DNA of 38,506 bases. Source: Pelagophyceae sp. CCMP2097. Taxonomy: Eukaryota; Sar; Pelagophyceae. The notes under the pieces were generated by a model. That model saw only the letters and a program-made list of their open reading frames with translations. It made no database searches and was not told the DNA's origin. This document shows positions 20,946 through 30,422 of the stretch, piece by piece. A program made the position numbers and the translations under genes. Position 1 is the first letter of the stretch, and each line of letters begins with the position of its first letter. The stretch spans positions 367,450-405,955 of the forward strand of contig MU657191.1 of assembly GCA_026770575.1 (NCBI GenBank). Direction: 5' to 3'.

Positions 20946-20961
20946 ACTCTACTACAACTGA
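20492..20961 (+). CDS. UBL5: Ubiquitin-like splicing factor Hub1/UBL5
   Basis: Exons 20492-20500, 20602-20660 and 20808-20961 give exactly 73 aa, the length of human UBL5. The 9-nt first exon codes MIE. Exon 2 adds [19 protein letters not shown], and exon 3 carries [14 protein letters not shown] sequence and ends LELYYN. As in all Hub1 proteins there is no C-terminal diglycine: the protein binds its partners (Snu66/Prp38 HIND motifs) non-covalently in the nucleus and acts in spliceosome activation and 5' splice-site choice. Both introns begin with GC, not GT, and end with AG (annotated separately). Without these splice choices no Hub1 protein can be made, so the conserved sequence makes them near certain. 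It lies 245 nt upstream of the MSP gene on the same strand. Confidence 0.95.
20501..20601 (+). other. GC-AG intron 1 of Hub1/UBL5
   Basis: 101 nt, starting GCACAG and ending GCGTAG. ATG ATC GAG joins to GTG ATC TGC AAC, giving M-I-E-V-I-C-N, the family N-terminus. No GT donor follows the nine-base first exon. Confidence 0.88.
20661..20807 (+). other. GC-AG intron 2 of Hub1/UBL5
   Basis: 147 nt, starting GCGCGG and ending CTCTTAG. GAT GAC AC joins to G ATT GGC GAT, restoring D-D-T-I-G-D, conserved across eukaryotic Hub1. A one-base shift would require a CG donor, so GC is the sensible reading. Confidence 0.88.
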
Positions 20962-21206
20962 CCGAAAACGCCACCCGCACCACCCGCACCCGCAAATGCC
21001 AAATGTTTGTCCACCGCCGCACGCGCGCCGCCGCGAGTCCGCCATGTTGTTCCCCCGGACCCTAAAGTCCTCTTCAAGAGTAGACTTCTCCCCACCCGCG
21101 AGCCGCGTGCGGGACCGGGGGCCGTTTGGATTTTGAGGCCTAGGAATTTCTTGCGCAGTCGCACCGCCGTCGAGGGGTCTTGCCGCGGCCTCCTTGGCCC
21201 TGCGCC

Positions 21207-22904
21207 ATGGCGGCGCTGACCGTGGAGCCGCGCGGGCTGCGCCTGTGCCTCGGCGAGACGGCGCAGCTCATGCTGCAGAATTGCGGCTCGGGGCGGCTCG
21301 CCTTTAAGATCCTCACGACGGGGACCGCCGCGTGCTCCGTGCGGCCCAACGAAGGCTTCCTCGAGGCGCGCTCAAACGCCCACGTCCGCGTCACGCTGCG
21401 CGAGCAGCCGCCGGGCCTAAGACTCCAGGTCCGCGCGGTTGCGAGCTGCGCCGCCGACGCGGCCGTCGCCGCCGCCTTCGACCGCGCCGCAGACGTCGCC
21501 AAGCTCGTCGTCGCCGTCGACTACGCCGCGCACGATACAGCCGCCGCCGACGAGCCCACCGACGCACTGTGCGTGGCCGCCGCGGCTCGAGACAGCGCGT
21601 CCCGCGGCTGCGTATAGACGCGAGTCCCGGACGTCCCGTGGCTCCGTATGCCGACGTCCTTCGTTGTGACACGGACGCCACGTTGCGACATGGACGTCAC
21701 GCAGGCTCGAGCTGCTGGTCCGCAACGTGACTCGCGGTTCGGCGCCGCTGGGGCCCGTGGAGCTCGCCGAGCTGCGGGCCGCGCGAGACCGCGCCGGCAC
21801 CGACAAATGGCAGAATTGGCTCGGCCTCGCGCGCGACGTCAAACGTGCGCGGCTCCTCGCCCGAGACCTCGAAAGGCTCCGGTCCATCACCGTCGGCGCG
21901 TAGGTCGCCGGGAGGCCGAGGCGGCGGACGCCGCCGTCCTCGTGAGTTTCCTCGCACCGCCGGCGGACGCCTTCGCGGACGCCTTCGCGGACGCGGCTGC
22001 GTCGGCGGCGCGGGCCGAGGCCGCGCAGCTCGAGCTCGTACAGCTCGAGCTCGAGGCCGCGCGGCTCGAGGGCGAGGCCGCGCGGCGCGCGCACGCGGCC
22101 GCGTCGGCCGCGGCCGCGCAGGGGCAGGCGCGGGCCGCCGCGACGCTCGAGGAGATGCGCGCACAGCTGGACACGCGCGCGCGCGACGTCGACGCGCTGC
22201 GCAGCGACGTCGACGCCCTCCGCGGCGAGCGCGACTCCCTGCTCCAGAGCGCCGAGGCGGCCGGGGCCGACCCGCGCGCCGTCGACCGCTGCGCGCGGCG
22301 CCTCGACGCCGCGCGCGGCGCCGCGCTCCTCGCCGCCGCGCTCGCCGCCGACGTCCGCGCGGCCGACGACGGCATCATCGACTCCAACTTCCGCAGCGCG
22401 CTCGTGAGCTGCAATCGACGCCGGCCTCGCTTGCCCGCAACGCCTCGCACGACACGACGTCAAACCTGCGCCCGCGTAGGACGTGGCCGAGGAGCAGCTC
22501 CGGTCCTTTGCGGTCCACGCCACCGAGCTCTCGCGCGAGCTGCGGCACGTCCCGGCGCACCGCGCGCGCATGAACCGCCGCGACGACGCGCCCGTGTCGC
22601 CCGGTGCGTCGCGGTCGATGGCCGACGACGACGGCGACTTTGAATTCGACGGCCGCGGCGGCGAAGAGCGGTGCGGCGGACCCATCGTCGACGTCGACGT
22701 CATCTCGCAGCACTTCCGCGCGCGCGCGAGCCCGGTGCGCACCGCCCTCGCCGAGGCGCGAGTCCCTGAGGCCACCGCCGGACGTAGGCCTTTGCGCAGA
22801 GCGGCAGCGCCTCGAGCAGTCGGCAAGACGGCCACGGCCTCCACGGCTCGCTGCGCAGGCACGCGCCCGAGCAGCTGACCTCGAGCGGGCGCCATTGGCG
22901 CTGA
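21207..22904 (+). CDS. MSP-domain (VAP-like) protein with coiled coil
   Basis: Exons 21207-21568, 21705-21844, 21904-22403, 22480-22734 and 22788-22904 give 457 aa; all four introns have GT-AG ends. The first 110 residues look like a major sperm protein domain: an LxLCLGETAQLMLQN start, then AFKILTT and SVRPNEG, the FKVKTT / YxVRPNxG core of VAP proteins. Residues about 170-330 are a long Ala/Glu/Arg/Leu heptad region (AAQLELVQLELEAARLEGEA), a probable coiled coil. No C-terminal transmembrane helix is seen, so it differs from ER-anchored VAPs and may be a soluble FFAT-motif binder or a structural protein; that is inference. The last exon is chosen by third-position GC; another frame stays open to 23008. 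The gene ends 173 nt before the FANCM-like gene. Confidence 0.72.
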
Positions 22905-23077
22905 CATGGCTCGCCGCGGAACTGGCGCTAACGCGACTCCGAGGCGACTCCGAGGCTGCTCCGAGGCCGCGCGCGACGGCGCGCCGCGCGCGCTTTATCG
23001 TTCGCTAAAACAAAACCTTCTAAAATATTTCGAAAGCTGAGCAGCAACGATGGCGTGCTCGTGAGACGTGAAGGGCC

Positions 23078-26000
23078 ATGTCCTTCCGGCAGCCGCCGCG
23101 CGGCGCCGCCAAGGCGGTGAACTGCTGCGAGGGGAACGACGAGGACTGCGAGCGGCTCGCGGTGAAGATTGACGAAGAGGCGTGCTTGACATGGGAGTTC
23201 CCGAGCAACTACCCGATTCGCCAGTACCAAGTGTCCATCGTCAAGGAGGCGCTGCTCAAGAACACGCTGGTCTGCCTGCCGACGGGGCTGGGCAAGACGC
23301 TCATCGCGGCCGTGCTGATGCACAACTACTTTCGCTGGTGCGCTCGGCCCTCGGCCCGCCGCCGCCCCGAGAGAGCGAGCGCCTCCGCCACTCCTCGAGG
23401 CCGCCCCGCGCGGCCTCGGGCTCACTCTCTTTCCCGCGCGCCGCAGGTTCCCGACGGGCCAGATCATCTTCATGGCGCCGACGCGGCCTTTAGTGGGGCA
23501 GCAGATCGAGGCGTGCCACAAGGTCGTGGGCATCCCGGAGACGGCGACGGCGGAGCTGTCCGGTTCGACGGCGTCCGAGGACCGGCGGCGGCTCTGGCGC
23601 GACCGCCGCGTCTTCTACTGCACGCCGCAGACGGTGTCCAACGACCTGAAGACGGGTGTGCTGGACCCGCGGCGCGTCGTCCTCGTCGTCTTCGACGAGG
23701 CGCACAGAGCGCTGAAGAAGTACGCCTACTGCGAAGTCCTCAACCTCATCGCCGCGCGCCAATGCCACTTTCGCGTCCTCGCGCTGTCGGCGACGCCCGG
23801 CTCGACCGCGGACGGCGCGCAGGCGGTCATCGACAACCTCCGCATCTCGTGAGGCATTCGGGTCGCCCCGACGGCGCCTTTGAGCCTCGCCCCGCAGGAA
23901 CGTAGAGATGCGCACGGAGGACGACGCGGAAGTGGCGCCGCACACGCACGCCCGCCTCGTGGAAAAAGTCTTTTGCGACGAGACGGAAGCGTCGGGGGGC
24001 CGCGCGCTCGGCGACGCGCTGGCGAAGCTGGCGGAGCCGTGCGTCTCGCGGCTCTTCAAGGTCGGCTTGCTGCGCACCGCCGACTGCCTTGAGCTGACCG
24101 CGTTTTCGATCACCTGTGCGCAAAAGCAGTACGCCGAGCGGAAGCAGGCCGGCGTCAACTACGCAGACTTCGTGCTCGCCCAGAAGCTCCTCGCGGCCCA
24201 CGACTCGCTCAAGACGTTCGGCCAGTGCAGCGCGCTGAAGATCCTCGAAGGCATGCTCACGATAGCCCAGTGAGCCACCGTCGACGGACCGTCAAACGCG
24301 CGCCAGCGGGACGCTTCAACCCGCAGGTCGGTCCGCGAGAGGCTCCAGAAGGCAGAGGCCGTCGCGTCGGGCGACCGCTCGATTGCGAGGTACCATTTTG
24401 CCTTTTTTCCCGAGGGGTGGCCGCTCCCTCGCCGCGCGGCGGTCGGAATGTCCTATCTCGGCGCGCAGGGTCGCCGAGTCGGACCTGTTCAAGGAGACGG
24501 TCGAGAAGATGCGCGGGTCGAAAGCCGAGCACCCGAAGACGACGGCGCTGCGCGAGTGCGTCTTGTCCGAGCGTCGGACGTCGGACGCCCCCGGTCGCGT
24601 GTCCATCGCGGAGCGTTTTGCGCAGGCTGCTCGTGGACCACTTTGCGCGCGCCCACCAGGCCGGCGCGTCGTCGCGCGCGATGGTCTTCACGGGGACGCG
24701 CGACTCTGTGGACGAGATCGCTTTGGCGCTCGAGGGCAGCCCGCTCCTGTTTGTGCAAAAGTTCGTGGGCCAGGGCGGCGCAGAGGGCATGAAGCAGACT
24801 GTTCAGCGCGCGGCCGTGGCGGAGTTCCAACGCGGGTCGACGAACGTCATGGTCGCAACTTGCATCGCAGAAGAAGGCCTCGATATCGCCGCAGTCGATA
24901 TCTGCGTCTTCTACGACCAAGTCGGGTCGCCGATCCGCCTCGTCCAGCGCATGGGCCGGACGGCGCGCCAGCGCACGGGCCGCGTCGTCATGCTCATGGT
25001 GCGCGGCGAAGAGAAGAAGCTCGACTCGAGCAGGAAGAAGTCAGCCAGCGTCGCCGCCTTCCTCTGCAGCGACGCCGCCTCGGGAAACGGCATCAAGCTC
25101 CACGCAAACCTCTCCAAGCGCATGATCCCGCGCAGACTCGTGAGCTCCCCTCGGACGGGGGCGAATCTCTGTCGTCGGGGCGTTTGACGACGGCCCTTTT
25201 GCCGTAGGTCAACGGCTGGCCGCTGATGGTGCAGAGGGAGCTGGCCATCGACGCGTGGCGTTCGTCGCAGGTCGGCGGCTGCACGACGACCAAGGGCGCG
25301 CAGGCCAAGCAGGGCGTCCGGGAGCAGCGCGGCGAGGCGGCGTACCCGCTTGGGTTGTCTTGGCGCCTCTCCACAGAGGAGCAGGCCGCGCTCGATGCGA
25401 CGGCGGGAGGCGCGGTCAAGTACCAGCCGCGCCTCGGCGAGGCCTGGCGCCGCAACGTCAAGCGCTTACGCGCCGCGGCGGTGCCGGGCGACCGCGTCGG
25501 CGACGCGGTGCCGCAACCGTCGGCGCGCTCGCGAGCGCTCCGCGCCGCCGCCGATTTTTTCCAACACCGCCGCTGGGAAAAGCTCTACGACGCCGCGACC
25601 ACGGACGACCCCGCGACCACGGCGCTGTCGCCGACAGCGTCGCGTCCTTTGGTGCTCGAGCGCTTTGAGTACGGCCGCGCCGACGGCGCCGTCGAAGCGG
25701 CGCGGCCGCAGCGGCGGGCCGCGCCGCCGGCGCCGCCGCGTGCGGCGAAGCAGCCGCGAACGACCGCCGCGGCCCTCAAGCCCGGGTCCGAGTCCGAGTC
25801 GGACCCGGACCTCGAATGCGTACCGCAGCCGTACTACCTTGGCACGGACGACGGCACGGACGACTCGGGCGATGAGCAGCCGCGCGACGACCCCTGGGGT
25901 TGGGACGCCGACGACGCCGCAGCCGCGGCGCCGCGGCCGTCGAAACAGCCGGCGCGGCGGCGGCCCGAGGCGCCCGCGAATTGGACGTGCGTCGCTGCGG

Positions 26001-27200
26001 TTGCTCCTTTGAACGTCAAGCGCTATACGTCGAGCGCGGGACGTAGGTGCCTCACGTGCTTGGGAGAGAACCCTCCGACCGATGCCGTCTGCCGCGAGTG
26101 CGCGGGCATGTCGGGACGGCGATTCCCGCGCGAAGACGGCGGCGCGGCCGCCGGCGTCGCATCACCGCGGGCGGAGGCGTCGCGGCGACCACCCGCTCCA
26201 TCTCCGAGGCCGCGCCGGGATGACGGCAACGCAGGACCGCGCGCCCCGGCGCCGGTCTCTGTCGACGCCGGGAGTCCGCGGGGCCCCGAGGCCGCGTCCG
26301 CTGAAAACCCGCCCATTTCCAACGGTGCGGCGACATCTCCGCGGAGCCCATCTCCGCGGAGCCTCGCCGACCGGCGCGACTCGGCCGTCCCGCGCACGCC
26401 TCAGGGCACGCGCGGCTCGCCCCACGCGGGGGGCCTCGCGACGCAGCGGTACCGCGGCGACTCGTGCGACTCGGAACGCTCGGTGCTGACGCAGCCCTTC
26501 CAAGGCGGTTCGCCGCGTCCTTCGCCGCCGCGGCCTCCGCCGCCGCCCCCGGCGTCGCCGCCGCCGCCGTCGCCGCAGAGGGCTCCGAAGACGGATCTGA
26601 AGACGCCGACGCACCCGCCCAATCCGCCGACGCAATCGGCGTCGCTGACCGATGCGCAGCGGCTGCGCATCGAGGCCAGCAAGCAGCGCGCTCTCGAGGT
26701 CCGCCCCCTGCTTGCCTTGCTTGCACGTGCGAAGTGTGGGACAACGCGCCTCTTTAGATGCGCGCCAAGAGGAAGATGGCGCTGACGCAGCAACCGGCCG
26801 CGACGGCGCGCTTCGGCGTCGAGGACGCCGCGAGGACGACGGTGTCGACGCAGCAGCCGGCCGCGAGTCGGGTCGGCGAGGTCGACGCGGAGCAGGGGGC
26901 CCCTCAGGCGCCGCGCGGGACGCACAGCGGCGAGCCCGACGCCAAGAGGCCGGCGCTGTCGCCGCAGCCGGCCGCGAACGCGAACCACGGCGGCGGCGGC
27001 TGGCGGAAGGTCTCGGACAATAAGCCGCCCATCTCCGAGGAGGCGGCGGAGCGAACGCGGCGCAGCAAGGAACGGGCTCTCAAGGCGAGTGACCCTTCTT
27101 GGCACGGACTTGATCGTACCCCTGGACACACGATCGATCGATCTAGGTCAAGGCCGAGAAGGCCGCCGAGAAGGCCGCCCTGCTAGCAGCGCAATCGTAA
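23078..27200 (+). CDS. FANCM: FANCM/Mph1-family DNA translocase with zinc finger and RPA-binding-like motifs
   Basis: Ten exons: 23078-23337, 23447-23848, 23898-24269, 24327-24389, 24469-24555, 24626-25139, 25208-25986, 26047-26698, 26758-27084, 27147-27200; 1,169 aa. The SF2 helicase core closely follows FANCM: Walker A PTGLGKT at about 67, MAPTRPLVGQQIEACHKVVG, DEAH box FDEAHRALKKYAYCEV at about 168, ALSATPGS, EEGLDIAAVDICV and the arginine-finger motif QRMGRTARQR at about 500. FANCM/Mph1 remodels stalled replication forks and D-loops in the nucleus. The C-terminus is unusual. There is no ERCC4-like nuclease or HhH. A disordered Pro/Ser/Asp-rich region carries a RanBP2-type zinc finger (W825-T-C-x2-C-x3-N-x6-C-x2-C) that forms only after a 60-nt intron is removed. 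Two motifs like the SMARCAL1 RPA32-binding helix follow (about 1025-1049 and 1131-1165). The last intron is GC-AG (27085-27146). Confidence 0.9.
25987..26046 (+). other. In-frame 60-nt intron controlling the zinc finger
   Basis: Starts GTGCGT, ends CGTAG. It is a multiple of three and has no in-frame stop, so retention yields a longer protein. Splicing joins TGG AC to G TGC CTC ACG TGC, creating W-T-C-L-T-C and completing the zinc-finger consensus. Retention inserts 20 residues between the Trp and the CxxC pair. Confidence 0.75.
27085..27146 (+). other. GC-AG last intron of the FANCM-like gene
   Basis: 62 nt, donor AAG|GCGAGT (close to the known GC-intron consensus AG|GCAAGT) and acceptor GATCTAG. 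Splicing continues the helix as KVKAEKAAEKAALLAAQS and then a stop. The alternative GT donor four bases downstream would give an Arg-rich, unlikely tail. Confidence 0.75.
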
Positions 27201-27690
27201 AGCGCGCCGACGCACCGCCAAGACATGTTCGAATGTAGTTTGATGTACGATAAAATAGAAATGTGATTTGGATGACCGTCTTTCACCGGTGATGCTGCCT
27301 CGTCACACAGCGTTGTTGTCGTCTCAAACGAAGAACACGTCGCACGCGGTCGACTGTTCAGTGTAAAATGACTAAAAAAGTCTTTGGTGAAAAGCTTGCG
27401 TAAATTTTTTTTTGAGTAAATCGAGCAGTGGGCGTTGCGAGAGTGACGCAAGAAGAGAGTGTCATTTCAGCAACCTCCCTCGGCACTGCAGATCCGCAGG
27501 GACTGAGGAGGTCTCGAAGGATTCGGACTCGGTGCCGTAAGCGAAATGTGACCAAACTCGAATATTTGCTGTAGTCTACTTCGAATCTGTAAATTGACCG
27601 CGAAAATTTCGTGGTGCATTTCAAGTTCGAAAGTCGGAAGTCGCTGTTCGAACGCTGACCACGCGTTGGAAAAAAGATCGTATCGCGACG
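27201..27690. promoter_or_regulatory. Upstream region of glutamine synthetase III
   Basis: 490 nt between the FANCM-like stop and the GSIII start, with base composition less GC-rich than the genes and several A/T runs (for example at 27370-27420). It holds the FANCM 3' end and the GSIII promoter. I recognise no TATA box in a convincing position and no exon. Confidence 0.5.
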
Positions 27691-30158
27691 ATGTCGGTCG
27701 CGCGCGAGAAGCTCGAGGCGCTGTCCTTGGCCGAGAGGTACGCCAAAGACCCGCTGGCCAACGCGCGTGCGGTTGCAGCGTCCGTCGCACCTTATGGGGG
27801 CGTTAACCCCGCGCCGCCCCCGCCTCGCCGGGGTTGTTTGTGGGGTCGCGCCCGAGAGCTTGCAACGGAATGCCTCTTTGGCGCGCGGCCCCGGGGCCGG
27901 GCCCGGGGCGCGCGCGCGCCGCATCCCGGGCGGCGCGCCGGCGCTGCGCCGCCCGCACTCTTGGAGTTTCGGGCCGTGCGTTTCACCGCCGCGGGGCCTT
28001 TTGAGGTGACGGCTGCAAGCGTCCAAGGGCTTCCTTTAGGCACGCTCGTCTTCGACGACGCGGCCATGACCAAGGTGGTGCCCGCGGACGTCTTTGCGCG
28101 GTTCACTGCGGACGTGCGGCTTGGGCAGCCGACGAGTAAGGCGGACCAAGCGGTAATCGCGACGGCCATGTTCCGCTGGGCGCGCGGCAACGGCGCGACG
28201 GACTTTGCGCACTGGTTCTTCCCCATGCGCGGCGGCGGCGGCGCGCCCGGCGGCGCTCTGGGGTCGCTCAAGTGCGACTCGTTCATCGACCTCGACTGGG
28301 CTTCAAAGTCCATGATCAAGCCATTCACCTCGGCCTTCCCCTCCGACCGCCTCTTCGGCGGCGAGACGGACGGCTCATCGTTTCCAAACGGCGGCCTTCG
28401 AGTGACTCACGAGGCGGCGGCGTTCACGACGTGGGACCGCGCCTCGCCGTGCTTCATCTCGGGAAAGGTCCTCCGAATCCCCTGCAGCTTCGTCACGCAC
28501 TCGGGCTTGTGCGTCGACGACAAGACACCGCTGCTGCGCGCGCTGGACGCGGTGAACGTCGAGGGCCTGCGCATGCTCCGCAACGTCGGCGCGGAGTCGA
28601 AAGCGAGGCAGGTCTACGGCTACCTCGGCTGGGAGCAAGAGTTCTTCGTCGTCTCCGCCGACCTGGTCAAGCTGAGGCCCGACCTCATCAGCTGCGGCCG
28701 CACGCTCTTCGGCAAGCTCCCCGCAAGGCACCAGCAAGGCGACCTCAACTACTTTGCCCCGTCGCCGCAGTCCGTCGAGGACTTGATGATCGCGGTCCAA
28801 GCGGAGATGCTCCGCGTCGGATGCCCCATGAACGTCCGGCACAACGAGGTCGCGCCGGCGCAGCACGAAATGTGCCCCATCTTCTGCGTCGCCAACGCCT
28901 CGGCGGATAGCAACGTCTACTTCATGGAGGTCTGCTCGAAAGAGGCGGCGCGCAGGGGCTTGTTCGTCCTCTTCCACGAGAAGCCGTTCAAGGGGATCAA
29001 TGGGTCTGGGAAGCACGCCAACTGGAGCGTGGGCACGGACACCGGCTTGAATTTCTTCCACCCGGGAAAGACGGACGAGGCCAAGACGTTGTTCGCCACC
29101 GCCGTCGCATGCGTCTCCTGGGGCCTGAAGGAGCACAACGAGCTCGTCCGCTGCTCCGTGGCCCACGCGGGCAACGACCACCGGCTGGGCGCGCAGGAGG
29201 CGCCGCCGGCCATCATCTCCTTCTACCCGGTACGTGTTGGGCCTTTTCGAGAGCCGCCCTGACCTTTCAAACCGCTCTGACATTTCAACTCTAGGGCCAA
29301 GGGTTCGAGAAGCACGTCGAGAAGATCATCGAGGGCGGGCCTCTTTTAGGATATGAGGCCAAGATGACGATGGCGGACCCGCGGTGTCGCGCTTCCATGC
29401 CCGTGCCGACGGGGGCCGAGGACCGGAACCGCACGGCGCCGTTTCCGTTCTGCGGCAACCGCTTTGAATTTCGTGCCGTCGGCAGCTCGCAGAACTGCGC
29501 TTTTCCCATGATGATCATCAACACGATTTTCGCAGCCGGCATGGCCCACCTCTCCGACCTTTTGGAGTCCGGCGTGACGCACCGCGACGCCGTGGCGCAG
29601 TTGTACGCATCCTCGCGCGACGTCATCTTCACCGGCAACGGCTACTCCAGCGAATGGCCCATCGAGGCGGCCAAGCGCGGTTTGCCGAACCTCCACACGA
29701 CGCCGATGGCACTGCCGCACTTTGCTTCCGAGAAGAACGTGGCCGTGTTCGAGAAGCTCGGCGTCTACTCGCGCGCCGAGACGGAGGCGCGCGTGGAAGT
29801 CATGTACGAAGGCTACTCGACCGTCCTGAAGATCGAGGCGGCGACGATGGTACAGATGGTGGACCAGGGCTTCCTGCCGGCATGCGCTCGGGACCTGGCC
29901 ACGTTCCGCTTCGCGCCGCAGCTGGCCGGGGACCGCGGCGTGCTCTACGCCAAAGTCAAAATGGCGAGCGTGTCGCTGGCGGCGGCGTTGGCTTCCACGC
30001 CGCACGGCGCGGCCGCCGAGGCGGACTACCTCTGCGCGACGGTGGCGCCGCAGATGGCGTCGCTGCGGGCGCTCGTCGACGACGTCGAAACGGTCATGGA
30101 GCATGCCATCTACCCGTACCCCAAATACGATCAGCTCCTCTACGGCCACCACTTCTAG
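27691..30158 (+). CDS. GLNN: Type III glutamine synthetase
   Basis: Ligates ammonium to glutamate using ATP, the entry step of nitrogen assimilation. GSIII is the large form known from cyanobacteria, diatoms and haptophytes, and in algae is often plastid-linked; I see no clear transit peptide here. Exons 27691-27799, 28040-29229 and 29295-30158 give 720 aa, typical of GSIII. Visible motifs: THWFxP-like FAHWFFPMRG, KCDSFIDLDW, DGSSFPNGGLR, YGYLGWEQEFF, RHNEVAPAQHEMCP, GINGSGKHANWSVGTDTG (the adenine/glutamate loop), RCSVAHAGNDHRLGAQEAPP, and after intron 2 AEDRNRTAPFPFCGNRFEFR. Intron 2 is GT-AG (GTACGT). Intron 1 is best read as GC-AG (27800-28039); it is in frame, so retention would give 800 aa. 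It converges with the PH-domain gene. Confidence 0.93.
27800..28039 (+). other. Probable GC-AG intron 1 of glutamine synthetase III
   Basis: 240 nt, starting GCGTTAAC and ending TCCTTTAG. Removal joins CCT TAT GGG G to GC ACG CTC, giving A-P-Y-G-G-T-L-V-F-D-D, like the YFGxxVF stretch of other GSIIIs, and deletes an extremely GC-rich Pro/Arg/Gly insert not seen in the family. The length is a multiple of three without stops. GT donors inside the insert are possible but would leave part of the insert in place. Confidence 0.62.
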
Positions 30159-30160
30159 AC

Positions 30161-30212
30161 GGCGTTTGGAACGCCCTCCGCACCGAGGCGCTTGGAACGC
30201 ACTCCGCACCGC
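30161..30212. repeat. 26-bp tandem repeat in the GSIII 3' region
   Basis: Units 30161-30186 and 30187-30212 (GGCGTTTGGAACGCCCTCCG and GGCGCTTGGAACGCACTCCG, each followed by CACCG and one base) start three bases after the GSIII stop codon, so probably lie in its 3' UTR. Confidence 0.8.
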
Positions 30213-30422
30213 AAACCGCATAGACACCGCGGACCCACATAACTGCACATAAGGGAAGTGCTCCAAGGCCCCGCACGACCCACTCGGCCCCTTTGGAGCG
30301 TCGATGGTTATGGATCGATCACGGTTCCGGCGCCTCGGGGACGTCGAGGGCCGTCAAGGCGCGGCTCGTATAGCTCACGCGGACCGCCGCGAGTCCGCCG
30401 CGGTGGCGGCGGCTTCGCGGCA

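Noticed and set aside
22604..23008. Alternative last frame of the MSP gene with Ala/Arg helices
   Set aside because: Third-position GC is lower than in the chosen exon, and the frame relation to exon 4 needs an unconvincing donor. It is not fully excluded.
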